NCBI RefSeq assembly: GCF_004103755.1
Contig: NZ_CP035283.1
Span: 2,976,001 to 3,040,000, forward strand
Length of the DNA: 64,000 bases
Direction of reading: 5' to 3'
Source of the DNA: Caproiciproducens sp. NJN-50
GTDB lineage: Bacteria > Bacillota > Clostridia > Oscillospirales > Acutalibacteraceae
The notes beneath the pieces are model-generated. The model had not been told where the DNA came from. It made no database searches and saw only the letters and a list, made by a program, of their open reading frames with translations. The position numbers were made by a program, and so were the translations under genes. Shown piece after piece: positions 16,838-24,068 of this stretch. Every line of letters begins with the position of its first letter. Position 1 is the stretch's first letter.

Positions 16838-17452
16838 TTATTTGATCAGAACATGACTTGTTTCCCTCCCGGTAAGGATGCCCTGTCCGTCGTCAAGCCT
16901 GATTACTTTACATGCATGCTTTCTCTCATATTCCGCCGTCCGCTCTTCCAGATTCGGAATCTCCGACAGCATTCTGTGATAATGCGGAAGAATTTCGACA
17001 TCCGTCAGATGCAGTCCCGACAGGTCGGTCAAGCCGACTTCCTCATTCAGCTCCGGGCTGAATCCGGCAACCAGCCGGATGTCCTTTTGCAGAACGATGC
17101 TGCCCGCGCTGATTCCGACGATAATTTTGCCCTCCGCAAAATCTCTGAAGAAGTCTCCGCATGCCGCGCACTTCATCTGCCGGAGCAGATAAAAAGGATT
17201 TCCCCCTATGATTTCGATCAAATCATAGGCTTTGAGCAGTTCCGACTCCTGCGTGTCAAGGTCGAAACAATCCACGGACAGACCCAGGGATTCCAGCTGC
17301 GCGGTCAGCTTCGGAACATGCCAGTCCCTGTCCTTGTATCCGACGGAAGCGGTGGTGATCATCGCGGCCCTTTTTTCACGGGAAGGCAGCTGCTTTCCCA
17401 CTTCTTCCAGCAAAGACCGGGATGATAAACCATTCGAAGTCAGAAGCACCAT
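16838..17452 (-). CDS. Peptidase S51 (dipeptidase E-like)
   Basis: The Ser nucleophile elbow GISAGSIVLQ and IIGGNPFYLLRQM match the S51 family, which cleaves aspartyl dipeptides or, in cyanophycinase relatives, beta-Asp-Arg. The length is about 204 residues. The ATG at 17452 is chosen because GGGAGGG lies six bases upstream; another ATG at 17458 overlaps that site. The late LTDVEILPHYHRM holds a likely catalytic His. Confidence 0.82.
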   Translation of the reverse strand: MVLLTSNGLSSRSLLEEVGKQLPSREKRAAMITTASVGYKDRDWHVPKLTAQLESLGLSVDCFDLDTQESELLKAYDLIEIIGGNPFYLLRQMKCAACGDFFRDFAEGKIIVGISAGSIVLQKDIRLVAGFSPELNEEVGLTDLSGLHLTDVEILPHYHRMLSEIPNLEERTAEYERKHACKVIRLDDGQGILTGRETSHVLIK

Positions 17453-17458
17453 GAGCAT

Positions 17459-17682
17459 CCCTCCCGCCGAATTTCTTCGCAGCCGGACAATGAAACGCTC
17501 TGCGCCAGGCCGTGCAGAGTGTCCCCTTTTCCTTCAGGCCGCAGGTTTAAAGTTATTATATTCCGATCCGCGGCCGATTACAACACCAACGGGGGACAGG
17601 TGCCGCCCCCTGCCGATTCAGCGCCACGGATAAAAATGATTCCGATTCTGCAAATCAGATGGTGAAATCCCGCGGTCCGTGC
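17459..17682. other. Gene-free upstream region
   Basis: No ORF with a ribosome site is seen between the divergent peptidase and patatin genes. The stretch holds short GC-rich inverted segments (GGGGGACAGG with CCGCCCCCTG) without a T-run, and the promoter described next. Confidence 0.5.
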
Positions 17683-17731
17683 TATAATTGGAATTAAGAA
17701 TTGCACTGCGATAAAATTACGGGATTTTATC
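17683..17731 (+). promoter_or_regulatory. Extended -10 promoter and palindromic operator candidate
   Basis: TATAAT at 17683-17688 is preceded by TGC, an extended -10; the -35 is weak. Downstream, GATAAAAT (17710-17717) and ATTTTATC (17724-17731) form a perfect inverted repeat ahead of the patatin start, suited to a repressor or mRNA hairpin. Confidence 0.55.
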
Positions 17732-17756
17732 TAATGTTTGGAGGGAGAATTACAAT

Positions 17757-18614
17757 ATGACGGGAGTGATCGACGTCGGCGGAGGACTGCGTGGAATTTA
17801 CGGCGCCGGAGTTTTCGACTATTGCCTGGACCATGGAATCGAGTTTGACTATTGCATCGGCGTGTCGGCCGGCAGCGCGAACATTGCCTCTTTTCTTGGA
17901 AAGCAAAAAGGCAGGAATTACCGGTTTTATATGGAATACGCTTTCCGCAGGCAGTACATGAGCCTGCACAATCTGATCCACACAGGCTCCTATATCGACA
18001 TGGATTATGTTTATGGCGAGCTTTCCAATTTGAACGGGGAAAATCCGCTGAACTATGAAGCGATTAAAAACTCGCACAGTCAGATGAAAGTCGTCGCGCT
18101 GAACGCGGTGAGCGGAGGAAGCACCTATTTTGACAAAAACGACATGGCGCAGGACAGTTACCATATTTTGAAGGCGTCGTCCAGCATCCCCGTCGTCTGC
18201 AGGCCCTATTCCGTGGACGGAATTCCGTATTACGACGGCGGAATCGCCGACCCCGTGCCGATCCGGAAGGCTTTTGGCGACGGATGCGACAGGGTCGCCG
18301 TCATTCTGACAAAGCCGCGGGACACGGTGCGGGTGCAGAAAAAAGACGCGCCGTTTGCCAGGCTGCTGCGCCGCCGATACCCCAAAGCCGCCGAAAACCT
18401 GCTGCTGCGCTACCGCAAATACAACGAGGGCGTCGCCCTCGCAAAGGACTACGCGAAACGCGGGAAAGCGCTCATCATCGCGCCGGACGACTGCTGCGGA
18501 ATGAGCACGCTGACGAAGAAGAAAAGCTGTATCGACCAGATGTACCGCAAGGGATATGCCGACGCGCGCGCGCTTCCGGCGTTTCTGCACCGGACGGATA
18601 CGATTTCCGCATAA
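17757..18614 (+). CDS. Patatin-like phospholipase
   Basis: The 285-residue protein has the oxyanion loop GGGLRGIYGAG (residues 8-18), the nucleophile elbow GVSAGS with Ser near 37, and the dyad Asp in YYDGGIADP. It is the short bacterial RssA/YjjU-like type, hydrolysing acyl ester bonds in lipids. No signal peptide is present, so it should act in the cytoplasm on the membrane face. GGAGGGA precedes the ATG. It stands alone behind its own promoter. Confidence 0.88.
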   Translation: MTGVIDVGGGLRGIYGAGVFDYCLDHGIEFDYCIGVSAGSANIASFLGKQKGRNYRFYMEYAFRRQYMSLHNLIHTGSYIDMDYVYGELSNLNGENPLNYEAIKNSHSQMKVVALNAVSGGSTYFDKNDMAQDSYHILKASSSIPVVCRPYSVDGIPYYDGGIADPVPIRKAFGDGCDRVAVILTKPRDTVRVQKKDAPFARLLRRRYPKAAENLLLRYRKYNEGVALAKDYAKRGKALIIAPDDCCGMSTLTKKKSCIDQMYRKGYADARALPAFLHRTDTISA

Positions 18615-18786
18615 GATTCTTTCTGCGGGGCAGCCTGTTTCCACAGGACGGCGACCGGTGAAAAGCCCCGAAACGGCATCTCATCCGCAATTTCATACCT
18701 GTTGCCGGCCTGAGACGACCGGATACCCGAATCCCCTTTTCCTGCTCCGGGAAAGCCGCTATACTGTACCCATAAGAGGTGGGCAA

Positions 18787-19251
18787 ATGAAGGTTCGAAT
18801 TGAAGTGACCGATGACCTGGAGGAAGACGAGGTCCTGATCCGCTGCGGCCGCGTGGATCAGACCATCCGGAAAATACACCAGTTCATTCTGGACCAGTCC
18901 AAGCCGGGACCGAAAATCACCTTTTATCGGCAGAATCAGGAATACTATTTTCCGCTGGAGGATGTTTTGTTCTTTGAAGCGGAGGGCGATCACGTCTACG
19001 CCCACACGGCCGACGGAGCCTACCTGGTCAAATACCGGCTGTATGAGCTGGAGCAGATTCTTCCCCGCAGCTTCGCCAGGGCGGCAAAGTCCGCCATCGT
19101 GAATGTTCTGAGGATCTATTCCATCACGCGGGACCTCACTTCCTCCAGCCTGATCCAGTTCGCGGGCACCTACAAACAGGTTTACGCGTCCCGGTATTAT
19201 TACGGGGAACTGCGGCGGCGGTTAAATGAAAGGGGAACACATGAGATATAG
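18787..19251 (+). CDS. LytTR-domain DNA-binding regulator
   Basis: The 154-residue product lacks a receiver domain. Its C-terminal 100 residues are a LytTR domain: FPLEDVLFFEAEGDHVYAHT, then YRLYELEQILPRSFARAAKSAIVN and the final RRRLNE. Such stand-alone LytTR regulators with a leading short beta domain are typically encoded next to a LiaF-like membrane protein, as here. The ATG at 18787 follows AAGAGGTGGG, and a likely -10 TATACT lies about 25 bp upstream. The stop overlaps the next gene. Confidence 0.88.
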   Translation: MKVRIEVTDDLEEDEVLIRCGRVDQTIRKIHQFILDQSKPGPKITFYRQNQEYYFPLEDVLFFEAEGDHVYAHTADGAYLVKYRLYELEQILPRSFARAAKSAIVNVLRIYSITRDLTSSSLIQFAGTYKQVYASRYYYGELRRRLNERGTHEI

Positions 19252-19957
19252 AAATTGGTTTTGGGGCATTTTCTTTTTGGCGGCGGCGGTTTTCGTGATT
19301 GCAAGCCAGACCGGCGCGTTCGCCAGCATCGGATTCTGGAGCATCGCCGCGACCGTACTGCTTGCGGCCGTGTTGATCAGCAGCCTGACGGATCTGAATT
19401 TTTTCGGTCTGTTCCTTTCCGCGGCTCTGCTCTACCTGATCTATCAGCACCCGCTCCATCTGGTTATTTTTCCGTTTTGGCAGCTGGTGCTGGCGGCCGT
19501 TTTTGCCTCGACCGGGTTCAGCATGATCTTCCACAGCCGTTATCGCCATCATTGGCACCGGTACAGCCATTACAATGGAGCGGATAAGTCCGATCAAAAA
19601 ACAGAGGAATCCATCGACGGCAACGATATTTTCATCAAAACGAATTTTAGCGAGTCCTGCAAATACCCGCACTCCGACAATCTCCACAGCGCCCGTCTCG
19701 CTTCCTCTTTCGGCAAGCTGAGCGTTTTCTTCGATCAGGTTCAGCTCGGTCCGGAGGGCGCGGAGGCCGGCGTCGACGTGAGCTTCGGAGAAATGATCCT
19801 CTATGTGCCGAAAAGCTGGCGTGTGGTCGATCATGTCCACGCGGCATTCGGGGCCGTGAACAGCAACCTTGACACGGCGTCGGCCGACGCCGGAGCGCCG
19901 GCGCTCACCCTGACCGGCAGCGTGTCGTTCGGCAACCTCGTCATCCGTTACACATAA
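19241..19957 (+). CDS. LiaF-like membrane protein
   Basis: About four membrane segments occupy residues 5-95 (FWGIFFLAAAVFVIASQTG, FWSIAATVLLAAVLISSL, LFLSAALLYLIY and FWQLVLAAVFAS). The C-terminal half is a soluble beta-helix-like domain (SFGKLSVFFDQVQL, VDVSFGEMILYVPKSW, GSVSFGNLVIRYT), as in the LiaF/cell-wall-active antibiotics response family. It probably holds the LytTR regulator inactive until envelope stress; that is inferred from the LiaFSR precedent. The ATG at 19241 has AGGGGAA upstream and overlaps the preceding gene by 11 bp. Confidence 0.82.
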   Translation: MRYRNWFWGIFFLAAAVFVIASQTGAFASIGFWSIAATVLLAAVLISSLTDLNFFGLFLSAALLYLIYQHPLHLVIFPFWQLVLAAVFASTGFSMIFHSRYRHHWHRYSHYNGADKSDQKTEESIDGNDIFIKTNFSESCKYPHSDNLHSARLASSFGKLSVFFDQVQLGPEGAEAGVDVSFGEMILYVPKSWRVVDHVHAAFGAVNSNLDTASADAGAPALTLTGSVSFGNLVIRYT

Positions 19958-19985
19958 CCCTATTTTACAGAAAGCGGTTGGTTTC

Positions 19986-20405
19986 ATGAATCAGGAAAAA
20001 TCCTGCGGAGCGGTTGTTTATTCTAAGGCCGGCGGAACTTTGAAATACCTTCTGATCCGGCACGTCAACGGCGGGCACTGGTCCTTTCCCAAGGGTCACG
20101 TGGAAGCCGGGGAAAATGAAAAACAAACCGCGCTGCGCGAGATCCGGGAGGAAACCGGGCTGAACGTCACTCTCGACCCCGGATTCCGCCGGATCGCATC
20201 TTACAGCCCGGCGGAGGGGGTCTGGAAAAACGTGATCTACTTTACAGCGGAAGCCAATGACCCTCGGCTGAAGACACAGGCGGCGGAGATACTGGAGGCC
20301 GGGTGGTATCCTTTCAGTGAAGCAAAAAGAAAAATTACCTATCCGAACGACGCCGCACTTTTTCAGGAGGCGGACGCATACCTCAGGGAACGCGGCAGGG
20401 TCTGA
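19986..20405 (+). CDS. NUDIX hydrolase (diadenosine tetraphosphatase-like)
   Basis: The Nudix box GHVEAGENEKQTALREIREETGL is complete (about residues 38-60), with metal-binding REIREE. The N-terminus (SCGAVVYSKAGGTLKYLLI) and short length of 139 match bacterial Ap4A hydrolases that clear diadenosine polyphosphates. The ribosome site is weak. A terminator follows. Confidence 0.88.
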   Translation: MNQEKSCGAVVYSKAGGTLKYLLIRHVNGGHWSFPKGHVEAGENEKQTALREIREETGLNVTLDPGFRRIASYSPAEGVWKNVIYFTAEANDPRLKTQAAEILEAGWYPFSEAKRKITYPNDAALFQEADAYLRERGRV

Positions 20406-20420
20406 AAAAGGGAATCCAAA

Positions 20421-20462
20421 CGGGGTCCGGGCGATTTTTATCGCGCCGGGCCCGATTTTTTT
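20421..20462 (+). terminator. Terminator after the NUDIX gene
   Basis: GC-rich arms (GTCCGGGCGAT with ATCGCGCCGGGCCC, one bulge) enclose TTTT and are followed by seven T residues. Confidence 0.7.
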
Positions 20463-20613
20463 GATCCGGTGAGTCTCCAAAGGGCAAACGAAGCGGAAAT
20501 AGAGGGGTTTATTGAAAAGGCGGGATCCCGTGCGATTCGGCAAAACCCGCGGCACCTGCGCCGGTCCCGCAACATATTTTGAAAAGGGTCCGCTAAGAAA
20601 GGAGACTTGCATT

Positions 20614-20790
20614 GTGACTGGTCGGAAAATCCATGAGATGATCAAAAACCTCGCCCTTGGCATGACATGGGATCAATGGGCCGGGACGGACAGAGACAGC
20701 TTGGCTGAAGCGAACCAAATCCGCCGCATCCACGCGGCCGGAATTGCCGAGGAACGGGAGGCTCTGCGGAAAGCGGGGCGTTTCCAATGA
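20614..20790 (+). CDS. Small protein of an orphan lysis-like cassette
   Basis: A GTG codon with AAAGGAGAC eight bases upstream opens a 58-residue ORF (KIHEMIKNLALGMTWDQWAG, then basic/acidic helices). The stop overlaps the start of the GH25 gene (ATGA). I do not recognise the family; a short helical DNA-binding or accessory role is possible. A longer in-frame start at 20512 lacks a ribosome site. Confidence 0.6.
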   Translation: MTGRKIHEMIKNLALGMTWDQWAGTDRDSLAEANQIRRIHAAGIAEEREALRKAGRFQ

Positions 20791-21656
20791 ACGAGCGGTG
20801 GATTGATGTCTCCGCCCATAACGGCACGATCGACTGGGCGAAAGCGGCGGCTTCCGGCATTCGGGGCGCGATTCTGCGGGCCGGTTACGGAAACAGTGTT
20901 TCACAGACGGACTCACAGTTTAAAAGCAATATCAGCGCAGCGGCGGCGGCTGGTTTGAAAACGGCCGTGTACTGGTTTGGATACGCCGATTCCGAATCCG
21001 ACGCCATGGCGGAATGGTCGGTCTGCAAGCAGGTGATTGAGCCATACCGCGGCAGCATCCTGTTTCTCGCTTACGATTATGAATACGCATCCGTAAACTA
21101 CTACAGGAAGATGCACGGAACGGCTCCGTCCAACGAGCTGATCAACAGCATGGTCGGAACATTTCTGGGCGCTGCAAAAAAGGACGGCTGGAACCCCGTT
21201 CTGTATTTGAACAACGATTACCGTACGAATATTTACTCTGCCGAAACGCTCGGATTGTGGGACCTCTGGCTTGCCGATTACAGCGCCGGACCGGACGTTG
21301 CCTGCGCCGTGCAGCAGACGTCTAATTCCGGTACGGTGCCGGGAATTTCCGGAACCGTGGATTTGGACATCGTATTCCACGATTTTTCAAAAACGGCGAC
21401 TTCGGTGCAGATTGACACCACCATGGACCTTTCCCGCCCTCACGGCCAGTATTATACGGTGAAAACCGTCTGTCCGCAGCAGGTGTCCGTTACGGCCGGG
21501 ACCGGCGGAATCGTCACCATCGTGCCGTTTCCCAAAAGCGGGAACGAACAGCTGTTTGCCCTGGTGGCCGTCGGCTTCACCGGAACGGAAACAGGAATCT
21601 ACACGGCCGCTCCGGGGGAAAAGCCCCTGAAGCGCTTTATTTTCCGCGTCACGTAA
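20787..21656 (+). CDS. GH25-type endolysin
   Basis: About 290 residues. The N-terminal 200 are a GH25 muramidase domain: RWIDVSAHNGTIDWAKAAAS, FLAYDYEYASVNYY and the terminal GTVDLDIVFHDF strand with its acidic residues. The C-terminal 80 residues are a beta-rich domain of unknown role, possibly wall-binding. No signal peptide is present, as expected of an endolysin released by a holin. It is translationally coupled to the small ORF upstream and is followed by two small membrane proteins. Confidence 0.85.
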   Translation: MNERWIDVSAHNGTIDWAKAAASGIRGAILRAGYGNSVSQTDSQFKSNISAAAAAGLKTAVYWFGYADSESDAMAEWSVCKQVIEPYRGSILFLAYDYEYASVNYYRKMHGTAPSNELINSMVGTFLGAAKKDGWNPVLYLNNDYRTNIYSAETLGLWDLWLADYSAGPDVACAVQQTSNSGTVPGISGTVDLDIVFHDFSKTATSVQIDTTMDLSRPHGQYYTVKTVCPQQVSVTAGTGGIVTIVPFPKSGNEQLFALVAVGFTGTETGIYTAAPGEKPLKRFIFRVT

Positions 21657-21662
21657 GGTGGG

Positions 21663-21947
21663 ATGACTTTGTCGGTGCAAAACTGGATTGCCCTGATCAG
21701 CGCTATCGTGGCTTTTCTTGCGCTGCTGGTTACGCTGCTGCGCGGGATCAGGTCCGAAGCGCGGGAGGATGGGAAAACGGCGGAGGTGCTGCGCCAGGTG
21801 AACGCCCAGCTGGAAAGCATCAGCAAGCAGGAGGCGGCCAACAGCGCCAGAATCGAAACCATTGTCGAGCGGGTTGTCATTGTGGAGCAATCCGCCAAGC
21901 AGGCTCATTTTCGCATTGACGAACTGAGGGATGAGCTGCATAAATGA
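21663..21947 (+). CDS. Membrane-anchored coiled-coil protein (holin-associated)
   Basis: The 94-residue product has one N-terminal transmembrane helix (WIALISAIVAFLALLVTLLR) followed by a long charged coiled coil (VLRQVNAQLESISKQEAANS and on). It resembles phage lysis accessory proteins, such as XhlA with the order of segments reversed. It starts 7 bp after the GH25 stop, so it belongs to the same transcript. Confidence 0.65.
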   Translation: MTLSVQNWIALISAIVAFLALLVTLLRGIRSEAREDGKTAEVLRQVNAQLESISKQEAANSARIETIVERVVIVEQSAKQAHFRIDELRDELHK

Positions 21948-21984
21948 AAGCCGGACGATTCCGGCAGAAAGAGGGTTTTTGGGG

Positions 21985-22245
21985 ATGAATTGGAAAGAAA
22001 AGCTGTCTTCACGTAAATTCTGGGTCGCCGTCGCCGGACTGGTTGTCGGCGTGATCGCTCTGTTCAGTCCCGGCACGGACACTTCTCAGGTCACCGGCGT
22101 CATTATGGCGCTCGGCTCGGTCGTCGCCTATATTGTGGGCGAGGGAATGATCGATGCCGCAGCCGCCGGGACGGCGCAGGACCCGGCTGAAAACAGCGGC
22201 GGGCAGGCCGGGGACTCCACCGGCAAAACCAATCCGCAGGGATAA
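21985..22245 (+). CDS. Holin-like small membrane protein
   Basis: The 86-residue protein begins MNWKEKLSSRKFWVAVAGLVVGVIALF, with two membrane segments (to about residue 50) and a Gly/Ala-rich hydrophilic tail. This is the pattern of a Gram-positive phage holin family. The ATG at 21985 is preferred to one at 21931 that would overlap the preceding gene. Together with the GH25 gene it forms a lysis pair with no phage structural genes nearby. Confidence 0.7.
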   Translation: MNWKEKLSSRKFWVAVAGLVVGVIALFSPGTDTSQVTGVIMALGSVVAYIVGEGMIDAAAAGTAQDPAENSGGQAGDSTGKTNPQG

Positions 22246-22270
22246 CTCTCCCCGGCGCTCTATCGATCGA

Positions 22271-22300
22271 ACGGGCCTCCGGCAAACGGAGGCCCGTTCT
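22271..22300 (+). terminator. Terminator of the lysis-like cassette
   Basis: ACGGGCCTCCG (22271-22281) pairs perfectly with CGGAGGCCCGT (22287-22297) around GCAAA, followed by TCT. Confidence 0.75.
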
Positions 22301-22548
22301 GCGTTAACGCGTCCGGCCGGCCCGGCGCGGAGCCCCGCGGGGGCCAGACGTATCCCCAATAAATGAATTCCCCTGACCCGGCCTTCTTTTCCTGGTGTGA
22401 GAAGGCCGAAGAAGGACGGTCAGGATTTCTTTTCTCAACGTCCGGATGATTTGTCATCTAACTATAAAAAGTGCGCTATTATATGATATAATATAAAAAA
22501 TGCGGGAAATACTGCGAATTAAAATCCATCTCAACCGGAGGATCACGA
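22301..22548. other. Intergenic region with a promoter for the YcxB-like gene
   Basis: No gene is seen. An AT-rich segment carries the extended -10 TGATATAAT (TATAAT at 22487-22492) about 57 bp before the next ATG; no convincing -35 is present. Confidence 0.5.
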
Positions 22549-23097
22549 ATGAATTATAAAATCTCGGAAGAAGATTACGTCTCCGTTCTTGAACAGCAGC
22601 TGAAACAAAAGCGAAAGAGCCCGGTCCAGCTTTTCGTGTTCCTGTTGAGCACGGCGGGTCAGATGCTGGTCGTTTGTTACCTGATCCTGTCCACGCACGC
22701 CTCCGGAATCAGGGCCGCCGGCCTGGCTGCCCTTTCGGTTATCCTGACAGCGCTTTCCCTGGTCAATTTTCTGCGTCTTCGTCCCCGGGCGAAAAATTAT
22801 TTCAGGGTCCTCCGCGCCAAGGGAAAGATTTCGGAGGAATTCTGGAAGCTTCATACCCTGAAGCTGGAGGGGGAAAAGCTGTCCGTGCGTTTCGGTTCCA
22901 TTTCAAACTCGTGCGGGATCACGCAGATCAGAGTGGCCGACAACAAGGTCAACGCATACCTTTTACATTTGGGACAAACCCAGTCGATTTTCGATATCGT
23001 CCCTTATTCCGCGTTCGGAAATGAAAAGCAGCGCGCGGAATTCCCGGAAACGATCCATCAGGCGGCGTTTCAATGCACGTCGAGACGGTCGTATTGA
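22549..23097 (+). CDS. Membrane protein with a YcxB-like C-terminal domain
   Basis: The 182-residue protein has two membrane helices (LFVFLLSTAGQMLVVCYLIL; AAGLAALSVILTALSLVNFL) between a charged N-terminus and a soluble C-terminus. The late segment (GITQIRVADNKVNAYLLHL, FDIVPYSAFGNEKQRAEF) has the pattern of YcxB-like domains, whose function is unknown. CGGAGGATCACGA precedes the ATG. Confidence 0.6.
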   Translation: MNYKISEEDYVSVLEQQLKQKRKSPVQLFVFLLSTAGQMLVVCYLILSTHASGIRAAGLAALSVILTALSLVNFLRLRPRAKNYFRVLRAKGKISEEFWKLHTLKLEGEKLSVRFGSISNSCGITQIRVADNKVNAYLLHLGQTQSIFDIVPYSAFGNEKQRAEFPETIHQAAFQCTSRRSY

Positions 23098-23103
23098 TGT
23101 CAA

Positions 23104-23200
23104 GGGTAAAAGACTGAGTGTACGGAAACCCCAGTAAATAAGCCATTTCTGTGGTTTTTGAATTTTCAAACTGTACACTCAGAACGGGTTTTTACCCGTG
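23104..23200. other. Nested inverted-repeat structure, function unknown
   Basis: Three nested helices can form: GGGTAAAA (23104) with TTTTACCC (23190), CTGAGTGTAC (23114) with GTACACTCAG (23173), and AAACCCCAG (23126) with CTGTGGTTT (23149). The outer 3' arm can instead fold locally as CGGGT-TTTT-ACCCG, so two exclusive folds exist. No ORF occupies it. Confidence 0.6.
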
Positions 23201-23202
23201 CA

Positions 23203-23370
23203 TGGGAACCAGTCTATCGGGTCGGATTCCGTTCGCGAGAGAACAGGATTGATAACGAGATTTCACGACAGGACAGGATAGATGTTTTTCGTTTTTGGGG
23301 CTTGGTGAGAGAACAGGATTGATGTTTTTTGAGTTTTAGCATGTGCGCGGGAACAGGTCTGGATTTTGAT
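23203..23370 (+). repeat. Degenerate direct repeats (GRGAACAGGATTGAT-like)
   Basis: Related units begin near 23203, 23239, 23267, 23309 and 23349. The best match is GAGAACAGGATTGAT, present exactly at 23239 and 23309; others diverge. Two units continue into GATGTTTTT. No gene is seen from 23098 to 23491. The spacing is irregular (28-42 bp), so this is not a CRISPR. Confidence 0.5.
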
Positions 23371-23491
23371 ATGATAATAAGCCGATTTAATAATATGTTA
23401 ACAGACTCTAAATTTGATAAAACATTTCGGTGGCATCTTGCCATTAGTATAGCGGATTTTCAGCAGAAAACAGAGAGAGGAGACCTTTGAT

Positions 23492-23860
23492 ATGGCGCTG
23501 CAAATAAAACGGGTTTATGATCCTTTTCAAACAAGTGACGGGATACGCTTGCTGGTGGATCGTCTGTGGCCGCGAGGCATATCCAAAGAAAAAGCGCATC
23601 TGGATGGCTGGGTAAAAGAACTCGCCCCCAGCCGCGAACTTCGGATGTGGTTTGGGCATAAAGCGGATCGTTTGGAGGAATTCGGCATGCTTTATCGAAA
23701 GGAACTGGATGCGGATGCCGGAGCGCAGGCGGCCGCCCGGCAGATCATTCTTCAAAGCAGGGAAAATACGGTTACCCTGTTGTATGGGGCAAAAGACCCG
23801 AAAATCAATCATGCGATTGTCCTGAAGGAATATCTGGGATCGAAAGCTTTGTCCGAATGA
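23492..23860 (+). CDS. DUF488 family protein
   Basis: The 122-residue product matches the YeaO-like DUF488 family: IKRVYDPFQTSDGIRLLVDRLWPRG, LREF-type helix WFGHKADRLEEF and VTLLYGAKDPKINHAIVL. The biochemical role of the family is not established. AGAGAGGAGACC precedes the ATG. It lies upstream of the metal/redox stress genes, but its own promoter region shows no TTGAC-type box, so joint regulation is uncertain. Confidence 0.85.
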   Translation: MALQIKRVYDPFQTSDGIRLLVDRLWPRGISKEKAHLDGWVKELAPSRELRMWFGHKADRLEEFGMLYRKELDADAGAQAAARQIILQSRENTVTLLYGAKDPKINHAIVLKEYLGSKALSE

Positions 23861-23996
23861 ACCCGAAAGCCCGGCAGACGGAGCGTTTGCTTTCTCAGTT
23901 GGTAGTTGGGAAACGCCGCGAAAACATATTCGAGTTCGCGGCATACTTGTATATTGGTTTATCATGGTTTGAAAAAATTAAGAGAATTTCAGATTC

Positions 23997-24010
23997 TTGA
24001 CCTACATCAA
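23997..24010 (+). promoter_or_regulatory. Crp/Fnr (HcpR-type) box upstream of the P-type ATPase
   Basis: TTGACCTACATCAA is a near-palindromic TTGAC-N4-TCAA box centred at 24003.5. A -10 CATAAT lies at 24033-24038, predicting transcription from about 24045, so the box is centred about 41 bp upstream, the class II activator position. The likely protein is the Crp/Fnr regulator encoded at 26665. Confidence 0.7.
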
Positions 24011-24068
24011 TTTCCTTTCGGCCCCCTTAGACCATAATAGGGTCAAAGAAAGGATTGAGGTGATTAAG

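Noticed and set aside
23203..23370. CRISPR array
   Set aside because: Repeat units are short, degenerate and irregularly spaced, and no cas gene is near.
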